From Anaerolineae bacterium (GTDB lineage Bacteria > Chloroflexota > Anaerolineae > Anaerolineales > UBA4823), in contig JAUXFR010000011.1 in the NCBI GenBank assembly GCA_030622805.1, forward strand, positions 1-12,284: a stretch of 12,284 bases of DNA, written 5' to 3'. The notes under the pieces are model-generated. The model had not been told where the DNA came from and did no database searches. It was given only the letters and a program-made list of their open reading frames with translations. Position numbers and translations under genes: made by a program. Shown here piece by piece: positions 1 to 7,753 of this stretch. How positions within the stretch are numbered: position 1 is the stretch's first letter; every line of letters starts with the position of its first letter.

Positions 1-2
1 GG

Positions 3-962
3 TCAGTGGAGGAATTGAGATCACCGGAGATTATCTCACGCGTGACAACCTCATACATAAACCTTTACACAGAACCATACTTTAACAGCAAGCGGATCGG
101 GAAATTAAAGAAAGACAGTTTGCTCCTGGTTTTCGACCAGGTAAACGCCCTCTCCATTTGGTCCCGCAACCCACGCTGGTATCGGCTCATGGATGGATAT
201 ATACACAGCGCTTACACACAGCGGGTTGAGAAAGCTCATCTCAATCGACCACTTTCATCCATTCCCGAAGGTGGTCAACTGGGAGAAATTACGGTGCCAT
301 ACGTGCAGTCACAACGCAGGGATCGACGAGGCAGATGGAAGCCGCTTTACCGGCTATACTACGAATCCGTTCACTGGATTACGAACATGGAAAATGGGCC
401 GGACGGTGAACTCTGGTATGCTATTAAAGACGAAAGATTACGAGTCATACATCACGTCCCAGCCCAGTGCGTGCGTCCGATTCCAAAAGAAGAACTTGCT
501 CCTATATCTCCCGACATCCCTGCAGAAGAAAAAAGAATTGGCATTTCTTTGGAACAACAGAGATTGAGAGCGTTTGAGATGGGAAACATGGTGCTCGATA
601 CTGAGATATCATCCGGGATCACCAGCCGAGGTAAACCTTCAAACGGTATCCCTACAGACACCCCAGATGGGCATTTCCGTATTCAAGTAAAAATGCCTTC
701 CCGACACATGGGAAATGGCATACTGACCTCTAATATTTATGCTTACGAGCTGCCTGGGGTTCCATGGGCTTCGTTCTTCCACAGCGCTGGTATAGCCCTG
801 CACGGAACATATTGGCACGATAATTTCGGTCACAAGATGAGCCATGGTTGTATAAATATGCGCAACGATGATGCCAAATGGATCTACCGCTGGAGCCTGC
901 CATCTGCATCTCCCAAAGAATGGCGAATTTCCGGCAGCGGAACCCGCATTCACATCATTTGA
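3..962 (+). CDS. SH3-like domain L,D-transpeptidase (YkuD family), probably 5'-partial
   Basis: Predicted peptidoglycan L,D-transpeptidase, which would form 3-3 cross-links or attach proteins outside the membrane. Numbering from the GTG at base 6, residues about 12-65 look like a bacterial SH3 domain (VTTSYINLYTEP, with a GKLKKDS turn), often wall-binding. Residues about 195-318 are a YkuD domain with the HGTYWH motif (His266) and the catalytic SHGCINM motif (His280, Cys282). The C-terminus is complete, ending at a TGA stop. The frame is open to the left edge, and no signal peptide or membrane anchor is visible, although such enzymes work outside the cell. I therefore think the true start lies upstream of the window; the GTG at 6 is only the first visible start codon. 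Family assignment is firm from the catalytic motif; the 5' end is uncertain. Confidence 0.88.
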   Translation, partial: SVEELRSPEIISRVTTSYINLYTEPYFNSKRIGKLKKDSLLLVFDQVNALSIWSRNPRWYRLMDGYIHSAYTQRVEKAHLNRPLSSIPEGGQLGEITVPYVQSQRRDRRGRWKPLYRLYYESVHWITNMENGPDGELWYAIKDERLRVIHHVPAQCVRPIPKEELAPISPDIPAEEKRIGISLEQQRLRAFEMGNMVLDTEISSGITSRGKPSNGIPTDTPDGHFRIQVKMPSRHMGNGILTSNIYAYELPGVPWASFFHSAGIALHGTYWHDNFGHKMSHGCINMRNDDAKWIYRWSLPSASPKEWRISGSGTRIHII

Positions 963-1030
963 TCGATAATGAATTCGTGCAACTTAGCTGATCCCACCAC
1001 ACAAGAGTGGATTTTCGGTGGATGACGCTG

Positions 1031-1036
1031 TATAAT
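1031..1036 (+). promoter_or_regulatory. Candidate -10 box for the fbp operon
   Basis: A perfect TATAAT lies in the 167-bp gap between the L,D-transpeptidase stop and fbp. The best -35 at a 17-bp spacer is a weak TGGATT (1008-1013). Transcription from here would begin near 1043 and give a leader of about 87 nt. The -10 match is seen directly; promoter function is inferred. Confidence 0.4.
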
Positions 1037-1066
1037 GGAAGTACTTTGATGAATGGCAGCAAGGGG

Positions 1067-1086
1067 TTATTTGATAATCCAAATAA
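1067..1086 (+). promoter_or_regulatory. Small stem-loop in the fbp leader
   Basis: TTATTTG (1067-1073) and CAAATAA (1080-1086) are a perfect 7-bp inverted repeat around a 6-nt loop, inside the predicted fbp leader. It is AT-rich and has no T tract after it, so it is not a normal terminator. It could be an operator or a weak mRNA structure, or it could be chance in AT-rich DNA. Confidence 0.25.
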
Positions 1087-1129
1087 GATGGTTAATTAAA
1101 CAACTAATAATTAATAAATAGCGTGGAAA

Positions 1130-2158
1130 ATGAACTCACAAAACAACTACCCAGCCCAAATTACCACCATCGAACGGCACATCCTTGATGAGCAGCGACA
1201 CCATCCCGAAGCGACAGGAGTATTGACGCAGCTGCTCTACGATATTGCTTTAGCAGGAAAAGTGATCGCCAGTAAAACCACTCGCGCTGGATTGGCAGAG
1301 ATATTGGGGAGAACCGATGAAATAAATATCCAGGGTGAAGAAGTTCAAAAACTCGACCATCTGGCAGATCTGACCATCTACCGTCTGAATGACCACACTG
1401 GACGTTTAGCTGCTCTGGCTTCCGAAGAACATGAGGGTATATTAGCCATACCGGAACAATACCCGACCGGAAAGTACGTCATGCTCTATGATCCACTGGA
1501 TGGATCAGCCAATATTGATTACAACATCCCAGTCGGGACGATCTTCTCCATCTTTCACAGAATTACTGAATCGGGACCAGGCACTATGGAAGACATGCTG
1601 CAACCTGGTCGCAACCTGGTAGCATCAGGGTACATAAGTTATGGAAGCAGTACGATGCTCGTTTACACAACCGGTGAAGGGGTGCATGGATTTACGCTCG
1701 ATCCGACGGTTGGGGAATTTCTGCTCTCCCATCCACACATCAAAATTCCAGACAACCCACGCTATTTCAGTGCAAACACTGGCTACGTGACCTACTGGAG
1801 CGAAGGTGTACGCCGGTATACTGATTACGTGCAGGGCGTCGATGGCAGCATTATGGGTCTATCTCTGCGCTATGTTGGTTCTTTAGTCGCAGACTTCCAT
1901 CGCAACCTGCTCTCCGGCGGCGTTTTTTATTATGCTGTGGATTCGAGGGACTCTAATAAGGACTCCGGTAAATTGCGATTGCTCTATGAGGCTGCACCGC
2001 TTGCATTTATCGCGGAACAGGCAGGTGGGTATGCATCCGATGGCACACAGAGTATTATGGACATCATTCCGGTTTCCCTCCACCAACGCACACCGCTGTT
2101 TATTGGGAACCGACCATTGGTTGAAAAAGCTGAAGAACTTATATCAAAATTTGGATAA
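1130..2158 (+). CDS. fbp: Class 1 fructose-1,6-bisphosphatase
   Basis: Hydrolyses fructose-1,6-bisphosphate to fructose-6-phosphate and phosphate in the cytoplasm, the committed step of gluconeogenesis. At 342 aa it matches the usual length of the family. The N-terminal TGVLTQLLYDIALAGKVI stretch corresponds to the AMP-site region of class 1 enzymes. Metal and substrate residues are visible: Glu99/Glu100 in ASEEHEG, DPLDGSANID (Asp121, Asp124), LRYVGSLVADFHR (247-258) and GKLRLLYE (Lys281, Glu287). The start has only a weak ribosome site (GTGGAA directly before the ATG), but the protein aligns with family N-termini from here. It is followed after 18 bp by the oxidoreductase gene, suggesting co-transcription. 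Allosteric AMP inhibition is typical of the family but cannot be read off directly. Confidence 0.96.
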   Translation: MNSQNNYPAQITTIERHILDEQRHHPEATGVLTQLLYDIALAGKVIASKTTRAGLAEILGRTDEINIQGEEVQKLDHLADLTIYRLNDHTGRLAALASEEHEGILAIPEQYPTGKYVMLYDPLDGSANIDYNIPVGTIFSIFHRITESGPGTMEDMLQPGRNLVASGYISYGSSTMLVYTTGEGVHGFTLDPTVGEFLLSHPHIKIPDNPRYFSANTGYVTYWSEGVRRYTDYVQGVDGSIMGLSLRYVGSLVADFHRNLLSGGVFYYAVDSRDSNKDSGKLRLLYEAAPLAFIAEQAGGYASDGTQSIMDIIPVSLHQRTPLFIGNRPLVEKAEELISKFG

Positions 2159-2176
2159 TAAGTAAGGAATGAATTT

Positions 2177-3100
2177 ATGGTAGAGATAGCAATTATGATT
2201 GAAGGTCAGAATGGATTAAATTGGCCTCGCTGGCAGCGGATTGCCCGGGCTGTTGAAGATTTGGGTTTTTCGGGTCTGTATCGATCGGATCACTTCACGA
2301 ACGCCAATCCTCCAGATAAAGACTCCCTAGAGCTATGGATTTCTTTAGCCTGGCTGGCGAGCCACACATCACGAATCAGGTTTGGTCCGCTCGTATCTCC
2401 ATTATCTTTTCGCCATCCCTCCTTCACCGTCAGAATGGCAACCGCTGTTGATGACCTGTCTGGTGGTCGCCTGGTTCTGGGCGTTGGCGCAGGCTGGCAG
2501 GAACGCGAACACATAAATTATGGATTTGATCTGCTGGATATCAATGCAAGATTCGCCCGTTTTGAAGAGGGCTTGAAAGTTATAACGAGTTTATTGAAAA
2601 GCAATACGCCGGTCGATTTTGATGGAGGGCATTATTCCTTACAAGAAGCAATCCTGCTGCCAAGACCGCAGCGTCCAGATGGACCGCCGATCCTGATTGG
2701 CGGGAATGGAGAGAAACGCACATTGCCCTTAGTAGCGAAGTACGCCGACGAGTGGAATGCCCTATTTGTCGGGTTCGCTGAATATGCCCGATTGAATGAG
2801 TATCTAAATACTTTAATCATTGCCGAAGGGAGAAAGCCAACAGACGTCCAACGTTCAATGATGACAGGCTGCATCTTTGCTGAAACCACATCTGAAGTTG
2901 AGCGCAAAGTTGCTGCTCGTACCAATGGAAAAAGAAACGTGGATGACTTACGTCAACGGGGTTTAATTGTTGGTACTGCCCCAGAAATCCAGGAGCAGCT
3001 GGACGTTCTACACGATTCAGGACTTGAACGAATTATGCTGCAGTGGCTCGACCTTGATGACCTGGATGGTCTGATGGCGTTGGCGAAAGGCGTTTTATGA
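2177..3100 (+). CDS. LLM-class flavin oxidoreductase, probably F420-dependent
   Basis: Luciferase-like monooxygenase superfamily protein of 307 aa with a TIM-barrel fold. Visible family signatures are the N-terminal RAVEDLGFSGLYRSDHF (24-40), SFRHPSFTVRMATAVDDLSGGR (77-98), LGVGAGWQEREH (101-112), LPRPQRPDGPPILIGG and a C-terminal segment ending in ERIMLQWLDLDDLDGL. The GAGWQEREH and PPILIGG segments resemble the subgroup usually named F420-dependent LLM oxidoreductases. F420 rather than FMN use is inferred from that resemblance, and the substrate is unknown. An AAGGA ribosome site (2164-2168) sits 8 nt before the ATG. It lies between fbp and a lipoprotein gene with short gaps, so it is probably read from the fbp promoter, but no metabolic link to FBPase is evident. 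Confidence 0.88.
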   Translation: MVEIAIMIEGQNGLNWPRWQRIARAVEDLGFSGLYRSDHFTNANPPDKDSLELWISLAWLASHTSRIRFGPLVSPLSFRHPSFTVRMATAVDDLSGGRLVLGVGAGWQEREHINYGFDLLDINARFARFEEGLKVITSLLKSNTPVDFDGGHYSLQEAILLPRPQRPDGPPILIGGNGEKRTLPLVAKYADEWNALFVGFAEYARLNEYLNTLIIAEGRKPTDVQRSMMTGCIFAETTSEVERKVAARTNGKRNVDDLRQRGLIVGTAPEIQEQLDVLHDSGLERIMLQWLDLDDLDGLMALAKGVL

Positions 3101-3116
3101 GTCTTTAGAGGTGTTT

Positions 3117-3749
3117 ATGCATGGGAAAATTGCTACCCATATTAAAATTGCTTTACAACACCGCTCATCATTACAGACACTACTCTTCATCACTCTGATC
3201 ATCGTCATTACTTCCGGCTGTGCGCTGATTCCTGAAATGGAATCGACCGCTGATGCAGCACCCATCCCTTCACCCACAGCATCGAATGGGCAACCCGGTG
3301 AAGTCGACCTCCTGGAAACTGCCCATGCTCTCGGAACACAAATCAGCGACGACAGGATGCTTGAGACCGCGGCAGCCTTTGCCACATCACGGGCGCTCCA
3401 ACCTGATCAGCAGCACCCTACCGATACCTTATCAGCAGATACACAAACACCAACTACGCCAAAGGATATACCTGCGGATATCCCCATTCCTGACATACCG
3501 AAAGAGAATTTTTACAGCACTATGAATTTCATCTCATTCACAACGCTTGAGAACTTTCAATATATATCGAGTTATTACGCACAAAAAATGCCGCATTATG
3601 ATTGGACGAAGGTAGAAGCAGGCTCATATGAAACAGAAAATGCAATACAGATGAACTTCGAGAAATCTGAGCGCAAAGCAATTGTGGCAATCCAGGAGAA
3701 TCCATTATCCAGGCACGTAACCGTGACAATCACCATCAAGAACAGGTAA
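3117..3749 (+). CDS. Small predicted lipoprotein with Pro/Thr-rich linker and C-terminal domain of unknown function
   Basis: No known function. The product (210 aa) begins with a basic N-terminus, a hydrophobic stretch (about 19-31) and a lipobox-like ITSGC with Cys35 as the likely lipidated residue; Thr at the -3 position is less usual than Leu/Val/Ile. Residues about 37-135 form a low-complexity linker rich in Pro, Thr, Ala and Asp, followed by a compact C-terminal domain (about 135-210) with NFQYISSYYAQKMPHYDW and a strand-rich end (VTVTITIKN). This pattern (residue-poor tether, then an alpha/beta domain with YxxxMxxxxW) is familiar from unnamed envelope proteins. I chose ATG 3117 over the in-frame GTG 3111 because AGAGG (3107-3111) is 5 nt before 3117 and overlaps the GTG. 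It is the last gene of the fbp run and is followed by a palindrome/T-tract. Confidence 0.75.
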   Translation: MHGKIATHIKIALQHRSSLQTLLFITLIIVITSGCALIPEMESTADAAPIPSPTASNGQPGEVDLLETAHALGTQISDDRMLETAAAFATSRALQPDQQHPTDTLSADTQTPTTPKDIPADIPIPDIPKENFYSTMNFISFTTLENFQYISSYYAQKMPHYDWTKVEAGSYETENAIQMNFEKSERKAIVAIQENPLSRHVTVTITIKNR

Positions 3750-3754
3750 TGGTG

Positions 3755-3782
3755 TTGTGCATTAATGCACAAATGTTTTTTT
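3755..3782 (+). terminator. 18-bp perfect palindrome plus T tract after the fbp operon
   Basis: TTGTGCATTAATGCACAA (3755-3772) is a perfect palindrome starting 5 bp after the lipoprotein stop. It can fold as a 7-bp stem with a TTAA loop. After ATG come seven T residues (3776-3782), giving a plausible intrinsic terminator, though the stem is short, moderately AT-rich and separated from the T tract by 3 nt. A dimeric regulator site for the downstream operon is the alternative. Confidence 0.5.
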
Positions 3783-3862
3783 CGGGGTAAAATTTCGTTC
3801 GTTGGGTGAGCGCGTCAGCTTGACGGTCTAGAACGACAATTATGTTTACAAAGAGGATTCAC

Positions 3863-5974
3863 ATGCTAGATCCGTTTTTTATTCCGAAATCTATTGCAGT
3901 AATTGGCGCATCAAGTAATCCCCGTAAATTGGGATATGCTGTTTTAAAAAACCTTGTTGATGGCGGTTATGCCGCAAACCACTCTGTTTACCCGATAAAT
4001 CCCCGTGCCGATAAAATTCTGGAACTGCCTGTTTTTCCAACAGTGAACAGTGTGCCTGATTCAATTGATTTAGCAGTAATCGTCATCCCATATCCTTACG
4101 TGCCGGATGTGCTGCGCGAGTGTGGGGAAAAGCAGATACCTGCTGCGATTGTGATCAGCGCTGGTTTTCGTGAAGCGGGTAATGTTGGTTTGGAGAGAGA
4201 GTTGGAATTAATCCAGATCGCGAAGGAATACGATATTCGTCTGATCGGTCCCAACTGTCTGGGTGTCATTGATACGTACACCCCGCTAAACGCATCGTTC
4301 GCTGCAGGAACGCCACCCAGCGGACCCATGTCATTTATGTCGCAATCCGGAGCATTGGGTACTGCAGTTCTCGATATTGCCCTGGCAGGTCGTTTGGGTT
4401 TATCCAAGTTCGTCAGCCTCGGTAACAAAGCCGATGTGGACGAGATCGACTTGCTGCTGGCATGGCAGGACGATCCAAATACGCGCGTGATCATGATCTA
4501 CAGCGAGGGAATGTCAAACGGTCAAAAATTTATTCAAGTAGCGCGTGAAGTAACCCGTAAGAAACCCGTCGTAGCGATAAAATCTGGTGTAACCCAATCC
4601 GGGTCCCGGGCGGTGTCATCACACACCGGATCACTGGCTGGTTCTGAACAAGCTTACCAGGCTGCTTTCAGTCAAGCCGGTGTGATACGTGTAAATTCTA
4701 TGGACGAACTGTTCGCTGCATCGGCTGCGATCGGATACCAGCCTTCATTGGAAGGTGACCGCATCGCGATCATCACAAACGCTGGAGGACCAGGCATATT
4801 AGCCACGGATGCTTTAGAGAGAGCCGGTCTTTCCCTTGCGAGGTTTACGAACGAAACGATCCAGAAATTGGTTCAGTTCTTGCCAGATGCAGCCAGCGCA
4901 GCAAACCCGGTTGACGTACTTGGAGACGCGCTGAGCGACCGCTATCAATTCGCTATAGATACCGTTGCGGACGATGCCAATGTCGATGGTCTGCTTGTAC
5001 TCCTGACACCGCAGGCAATGACTGAAATCGATCAAACCGCGACGGCAGTGGGCGAGCTTTCATTCAAGACCGAAAAACCCGTGTTGGGCTGTTTCATGGG
5101 AGAAAAACAGGTCAAAAGCGGCATTGACATATTGACTGCATACAATGTGCCTAATTATTCCTTCCCTGTGCAAGCAGCCAAGGCTTTCAAAGCGATGGCG
5201 GATTACCGCCTGATACGCTCACGTCCCCTGCCAGAATTTGTCCAATTCGAAGTCGACCGGGAATCTGTACGTGATATGTTTAATCGAGTGCGATCGGAGG
5301 ACCGGCTTTCAATCGGTGATGCCGAGGCGCGCGGAATACTACAAGCATATGGACTTCGCATCCCGCGTTCAGAAGTTGCGGAAACACCCGAACAAGCAAT
5401 CGAAATCGCCAGTGAACTTGGATATCCGGTAGTGCTGAAAATCGCGTCTCCCGACATCCTGCACAAAACAGATGTCGGTGGTGTAAAGGTTGGTCTGAGC
5501 AATGCGGAAGACGTTCGAGATGCGTTTGAATTAATGATGTACAGAGCACAGCGGTATGTGCCCGAAGCGCGCCTTTGGGGCTGCCTGGTTCAGGAAATGG
5601 TCCCTTCCGGAGGCAGTGAGGTACTTGTTGGGATGAACAGGGATCCGCAATTTGGTCCGCTTGTGACCTTTGGATTGGGTGGAATTTATGTTGAGGCGCT
5701 CAAGGATGTCACGTTCCGAGTGGCGCCATTCTCACGGGAAGAAGCCCATGAAATGCTGGAGGAAATTCGCGCCCGCGCCCTGCTGGATGGTGTGCGAGGG
5801 AAACCTCCTGCTGACAAAGAAGCAATTATCGATACATTACTTCGCATCGGACAGTTAGTTCTGGACTTTCCTGAAATTGTAGAACTGGACATTAATCCAC
5901 TCATAGTGTACCAACAGAATCAGGGTGCGATTGCTATCGATATGCGACTAATATTAAAAGAGGAATTGGCTTAG
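3863..5974 (+). CDS. ADP-forming acetate/acyl-CoA ligase, fused alpha-beta subunits
   Basis: Interconverts acyl-CoA + ADP + phosphate and the free acid + ATP + CoA, giving substrate-level ATP from acetyl-CoA, or activating acids in reverse; cytoplasmic. The order is alpha then beta in one 703-aa chain. It has a CoA-binding Rossmann domain (about 4-130, IPKSIAVIGASSNPRKLGYA), succinyl-CoA-ligase-like domains with the phospho-histidine motif SSHTGSLAG (His254), a linker near 460, and an ATP-grasp domain (about 475-703) with HKTDVGGV (His534, the second phosphate-carrying His in this family) and ELDINPL. ATG 3863 is preferred over in-frame ATG 3842 because AAGAGG (3851-3856) lies 6 nt before it and the family usually starts near this point. 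Acyl specificity (acetate versus branched or aryl acids) cannot be told. A BioD/DRTGG gene follows after 17 bp. Confidence 0.95.
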   Translation: MLDPFFIPKSIAVIGASSNPRKLGYAVLKNLVDGGYAANHSVYPINPRADKILELPVFPTVNSVPDSIDLAVIVIPYPYVPDVLRECGEKQIPAAIVISAGFREAGNVGLERELELIQIAKEYDIRLIGPNCLGVIDTYTPLNASFAAGTPPSGPMSFMSQSGALGTAVLDIALAGRLGLSKFVSLGNKADVDEIDLLLAWQDDPNTRVIMIYSEGMSNGQKFIQVAREVTRKKPVVAIKSGVTQSGSRAVSSHTGSLAGSEQAYQAAFSQAGVIRVNSMDELFAASAAIGYQPSLEGDRIAIITNAGGPGILATDALERAGLSLARFTNETIQKLVQFLPDAASAANPVDVLGDALSDRYQFAIDTVADDANVDGLLVLLTPQAMTEIDQTATAVGELSFKTEKPVLGCFMGEKQVKSGIDILTAYNVPNYSFPVQAAKAFKAMADYRLIRSRPLPEFVQFEVDRESVRDMFNRVRSEDRLSIGDAEARGILQAYGLRIPRSEVAETPEQAIEIASELGYPVVLKIASPDILHKTDVGGVKVGLSNAEDVRDAFELMMYRAQRYVPEARLWGCLVQEMVPSGGSEVLVGMNRDPQFGPLVTFGLGGIYVEALKDVTFRVAPFSREEAHEMLEEIRARALLDGVRGKPPADKEAIIDTLLRIGQLVLDFPEIVELDINPLIVYQQNQGAIAIDMRLILKEELA

Positions 5975-5991
5975 GAATAAGGAGACCACCC

Positions 5992-7062
5992 ATGAAATCA
6001 TTATACATAACATCCGTATCTCGCTTTTCCGGAAAAACTGCTGTTTGTCTGGCGCTGGGGAAACGTTTTCAGGACGAAGGCAACCAGGTTGGATACCTGA
6101 AACCTCTCAGTTTACAACCCTGGTTGACCCAAGGACGCGTCGCAGATGAAGACGCCGCCTTTGTAAGGGAAGTCCTTGGACTCACTGCCGAACCATGGGA
6201 GCTATCTCCTGTCGTTCTCACTCCGGAAATGCTCCGAGTACACCTGACGAATGCAGGTGAAAGCGATTTCTTCCCAAAGGTACAGGCTGCGTTCGAGAAA
6301 GCGGCAGAAGGGTTGGATATTCTGCTGCTTGAAGGAGGTGGCAGCCTGCGGGAGGGCTACGTTGTAGGTTTGCCTACCCCAATGGTAGCAAGAGAACTAC
6401 AGAGCGAGATACTCGTTGTGATCAGATATCGCGACGAGGTGCGTATCTTTGATGACACCCTGGCCGCCCTAACCCGTTTAGGTGATGGTATGTGTGGGAT
6501 CATCATCAACCGGGTGCCGAACGAGGTGTACAGTTTTGTAACCGACCTGGCTGTGCCTTATTTTGAGAATCGCGGCATCCCAGTTTTTGGTGTGCTGCCT
6601 GAAGAACATTCCCTGGCGGCGCTGACAGTAGGTGAGCTAAAGGATGTGTTGAACGCAGAGGTGCTGACAGAATACTACCGTCCGCAAGCGCTTGTTGAGA
6701 ATCTCACCATCGGTGCGATGACGGCGGAAGCTGCCCTGAGCCGGCTGAGGAAATACAGGCACAAGGCTGTCATCACAGGCGGTGATAGGACAGATATCCA
6801 GCTAGTTGCCCTCGAAACATCTACGACCTGCATGATATTGACGGGCAACCTCCTGCCGAGCGGTTTGGTTGTCAAACAGGCAGAGGAATTCGGTGTTTCT
6901 ATCCTGCTCGTTCGTACAAACACAATGGAGACAATTGAAAAAATCGATACGATCTACGGTAAGACACGGCTTGGGCAGACAACCAAACTGACCCAATTCC
7001 AGAATCTAATGGACAAACATCTTGATTTTGTACGGCTGAAAGAGAAAATCGGGCTTTCATGA
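5992..7062 (+). CDS. BioD-like P-loop plus DRTGG domain protein (phosphotransacetylase N-terminal-like, no catalytic domain)
   Basis: The product is 356 aa. Residues 1 to about 200 are a BioD-like P-loop domain (ITSVSRFSGKTAVCLAL, Lys15, Thr16; later LLLEGGGSLREGY and GIIINRVP). Residues about 213-320 match a DRTGG domain, with GGDRTDIQLVALE (263-275; the last two Gly of the name motif are Asp-Ile here) and ILTGNLLPS. Long bacterial phosphate acetyltransferases carry these two domains ahead of the catalytic PTA domain; that domain is absent here, so it should not make acetyl phosphate itself. AAGGAG (5979-5984) is 7 nt before the ATG, and the gene is 17 bp behind the ADP-forming acyl-CoA ligase. 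A nucleotide- or metabolite-sensing role for that ligase is inference; databases often call such proteins phosphotransacetylase family or cobyrinate-synthase-like, which overstates what is seen. Confidence 0.86.
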   Translation: MKSLYITSVSRFSGKTAVCLALGKRFQDEGNQVGYLKPLSLQPWLTQGRVADEDAAFVREVLGLTAEPWELSPVVLTPEMLRVHLTNAGESDFFPKVQAAFEKAAEGLDILLLEGGGSLREGYVVGLPTPMVARELQSEILVVIRYRDEVRIFDDTLAALTRLGDGMCGIIINRVPNEVYSFVTDLAVPYFENRGIPVFGVLPEEHSLAALTVGELKDVLNAEVLTEYYRPQALVENLTIGAMTAEAALSRLRKYRHKAVITGGDRTDIQLVALETSTTCMILTGNLLPSGLVVKQAEEFGVSILLVRTNTMETIEKIDTIYGKTRLGQTTKLTQFQNLMDKHLDFVRLKEKIGLS

Positions 7063-7086
7063 GAGTTGAGGAGATAACACCACGCG

Positions 7087-7728
7087 ATGAAATCTGATTA
7101 TTCAGTCAGCAAATACATTACCGGTCTGTATGCGATTGAAGACCCGGTGTTAAAGACTGTACGTGAAAATACACCACTCAAAGGATTACCAGCGATCCAC
7201 ATACGCCCTGAAGAAGGTCATTTTCTCCAGGTCCTTGTTCGGGCAAGTAAGGCAAAAAATGTTTTGGAAATTGGAACACTCGGTGGGTACAGCGGTATAT
7301 GGATCGCACGAGGGTTGGTCCCGGATGGAAAGCTTACGACTCTGGAGCTAGATCCTCACCACGCTGCTGTAGCGCGTGAACATTTCGCTCTTGCAGGTTT
7401 GCTCGACAAGGTCGAGATCAGAGTCGGGGATGCACACCAATCGCTGGTTGATTTATCAACTCAAGAACCGTTCGATTTCGTTTTCATTGATGCAGAGAAA
7501 CCAGGGTACACAGATTATTTTATTTGGTGCATGATGAATGTCGCGCAGGGTGGTGTGATCACAGCCCACAACGTCCTTCGACGCGGAGATGTCGCAGACC
7601 CCGATAACCAGGAAGAAAGAGTACTTATGATGCGAGAATTCAATCAAATTGTGGCAGATGAGGGCAGGGTCATCAGCACGATATACCCCGCTGGAGATGG
7701 TTTGCTCGTGGCAGTAAAGGTCTCGTGA
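7087..7728 (+). CDS. SAM-dependent O-methyltransferase, CCoAOMT-like family
   Basis: Class I SAM methyltransferase (213 aa) of the metal-dependent O-methyltransferase family related to caffeoyl-CoA OMT, likely cytoplasmic. SAM site: NVLEIGTLGGYSGIWIA (58-74) and TLELDPHHAAVAREHF (85-100). The metal/catalytic region is FDFVFIDAEKPGYTDYF (Asp135) and GGVITAHNVLRRGDVADP (His161, Asn162). In plant and many bacterial members the residue before that Asn is Asp; here it is His, so metal binding may differ. The substrate is unknown and the acceptor need not be a catechol. A GAGGAG site (7068-7073) lies 13 nt upstream, a longer spacing than normal, but no better in-frame start is evident. It is probably the third gene of the ACD operon, 24 bp behind the DRTGG gene. 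Confidence 0.88.
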   Translation: MKSDYSVSKYITGLYAIEDPVLKTVRENTPLKGLPAIHIRPEEGHFLQVLVRASKAKNVLEIGTLGGYSGIWIARGLVPDGKLTTLELDPHHAAVAREHFALAGLLDKVEIRVGDAHQSLVDLSTQEPFDFVFIDAEKPGYTDYFIWCMMNVAQGGVITAHNVLRRGDVADPDNQEERVLMMREFNQIVADEGRVISTIYPAGDGLLVAVKVS

Positions 7729-7753
7729 CGCAACCTTTTACCTCTACTTCCGT

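Noticed and set aside
193..567. A 124-codon + strand frame inside the L,D-transpeptidase gene
   Set aside because: It is out of frame within a gene whose catalytic motifs are intact, and its product shows no recognisable domain.
994..1021. Hairpin CCACC/GGTGG or CCAC/GTGG as terminator of the L,D-transpeptidase gene
   Set aside because: Stems are only 4-5 bp and only four T residues follow, too weak to call.
3820..3846. TTGACG/TATGTT as a promoter for the ACD operon
   Set aside because: The spacer is only 15 bp, the -10 is poor, and the start point would fall inside the ribosome site at 3851-3856.
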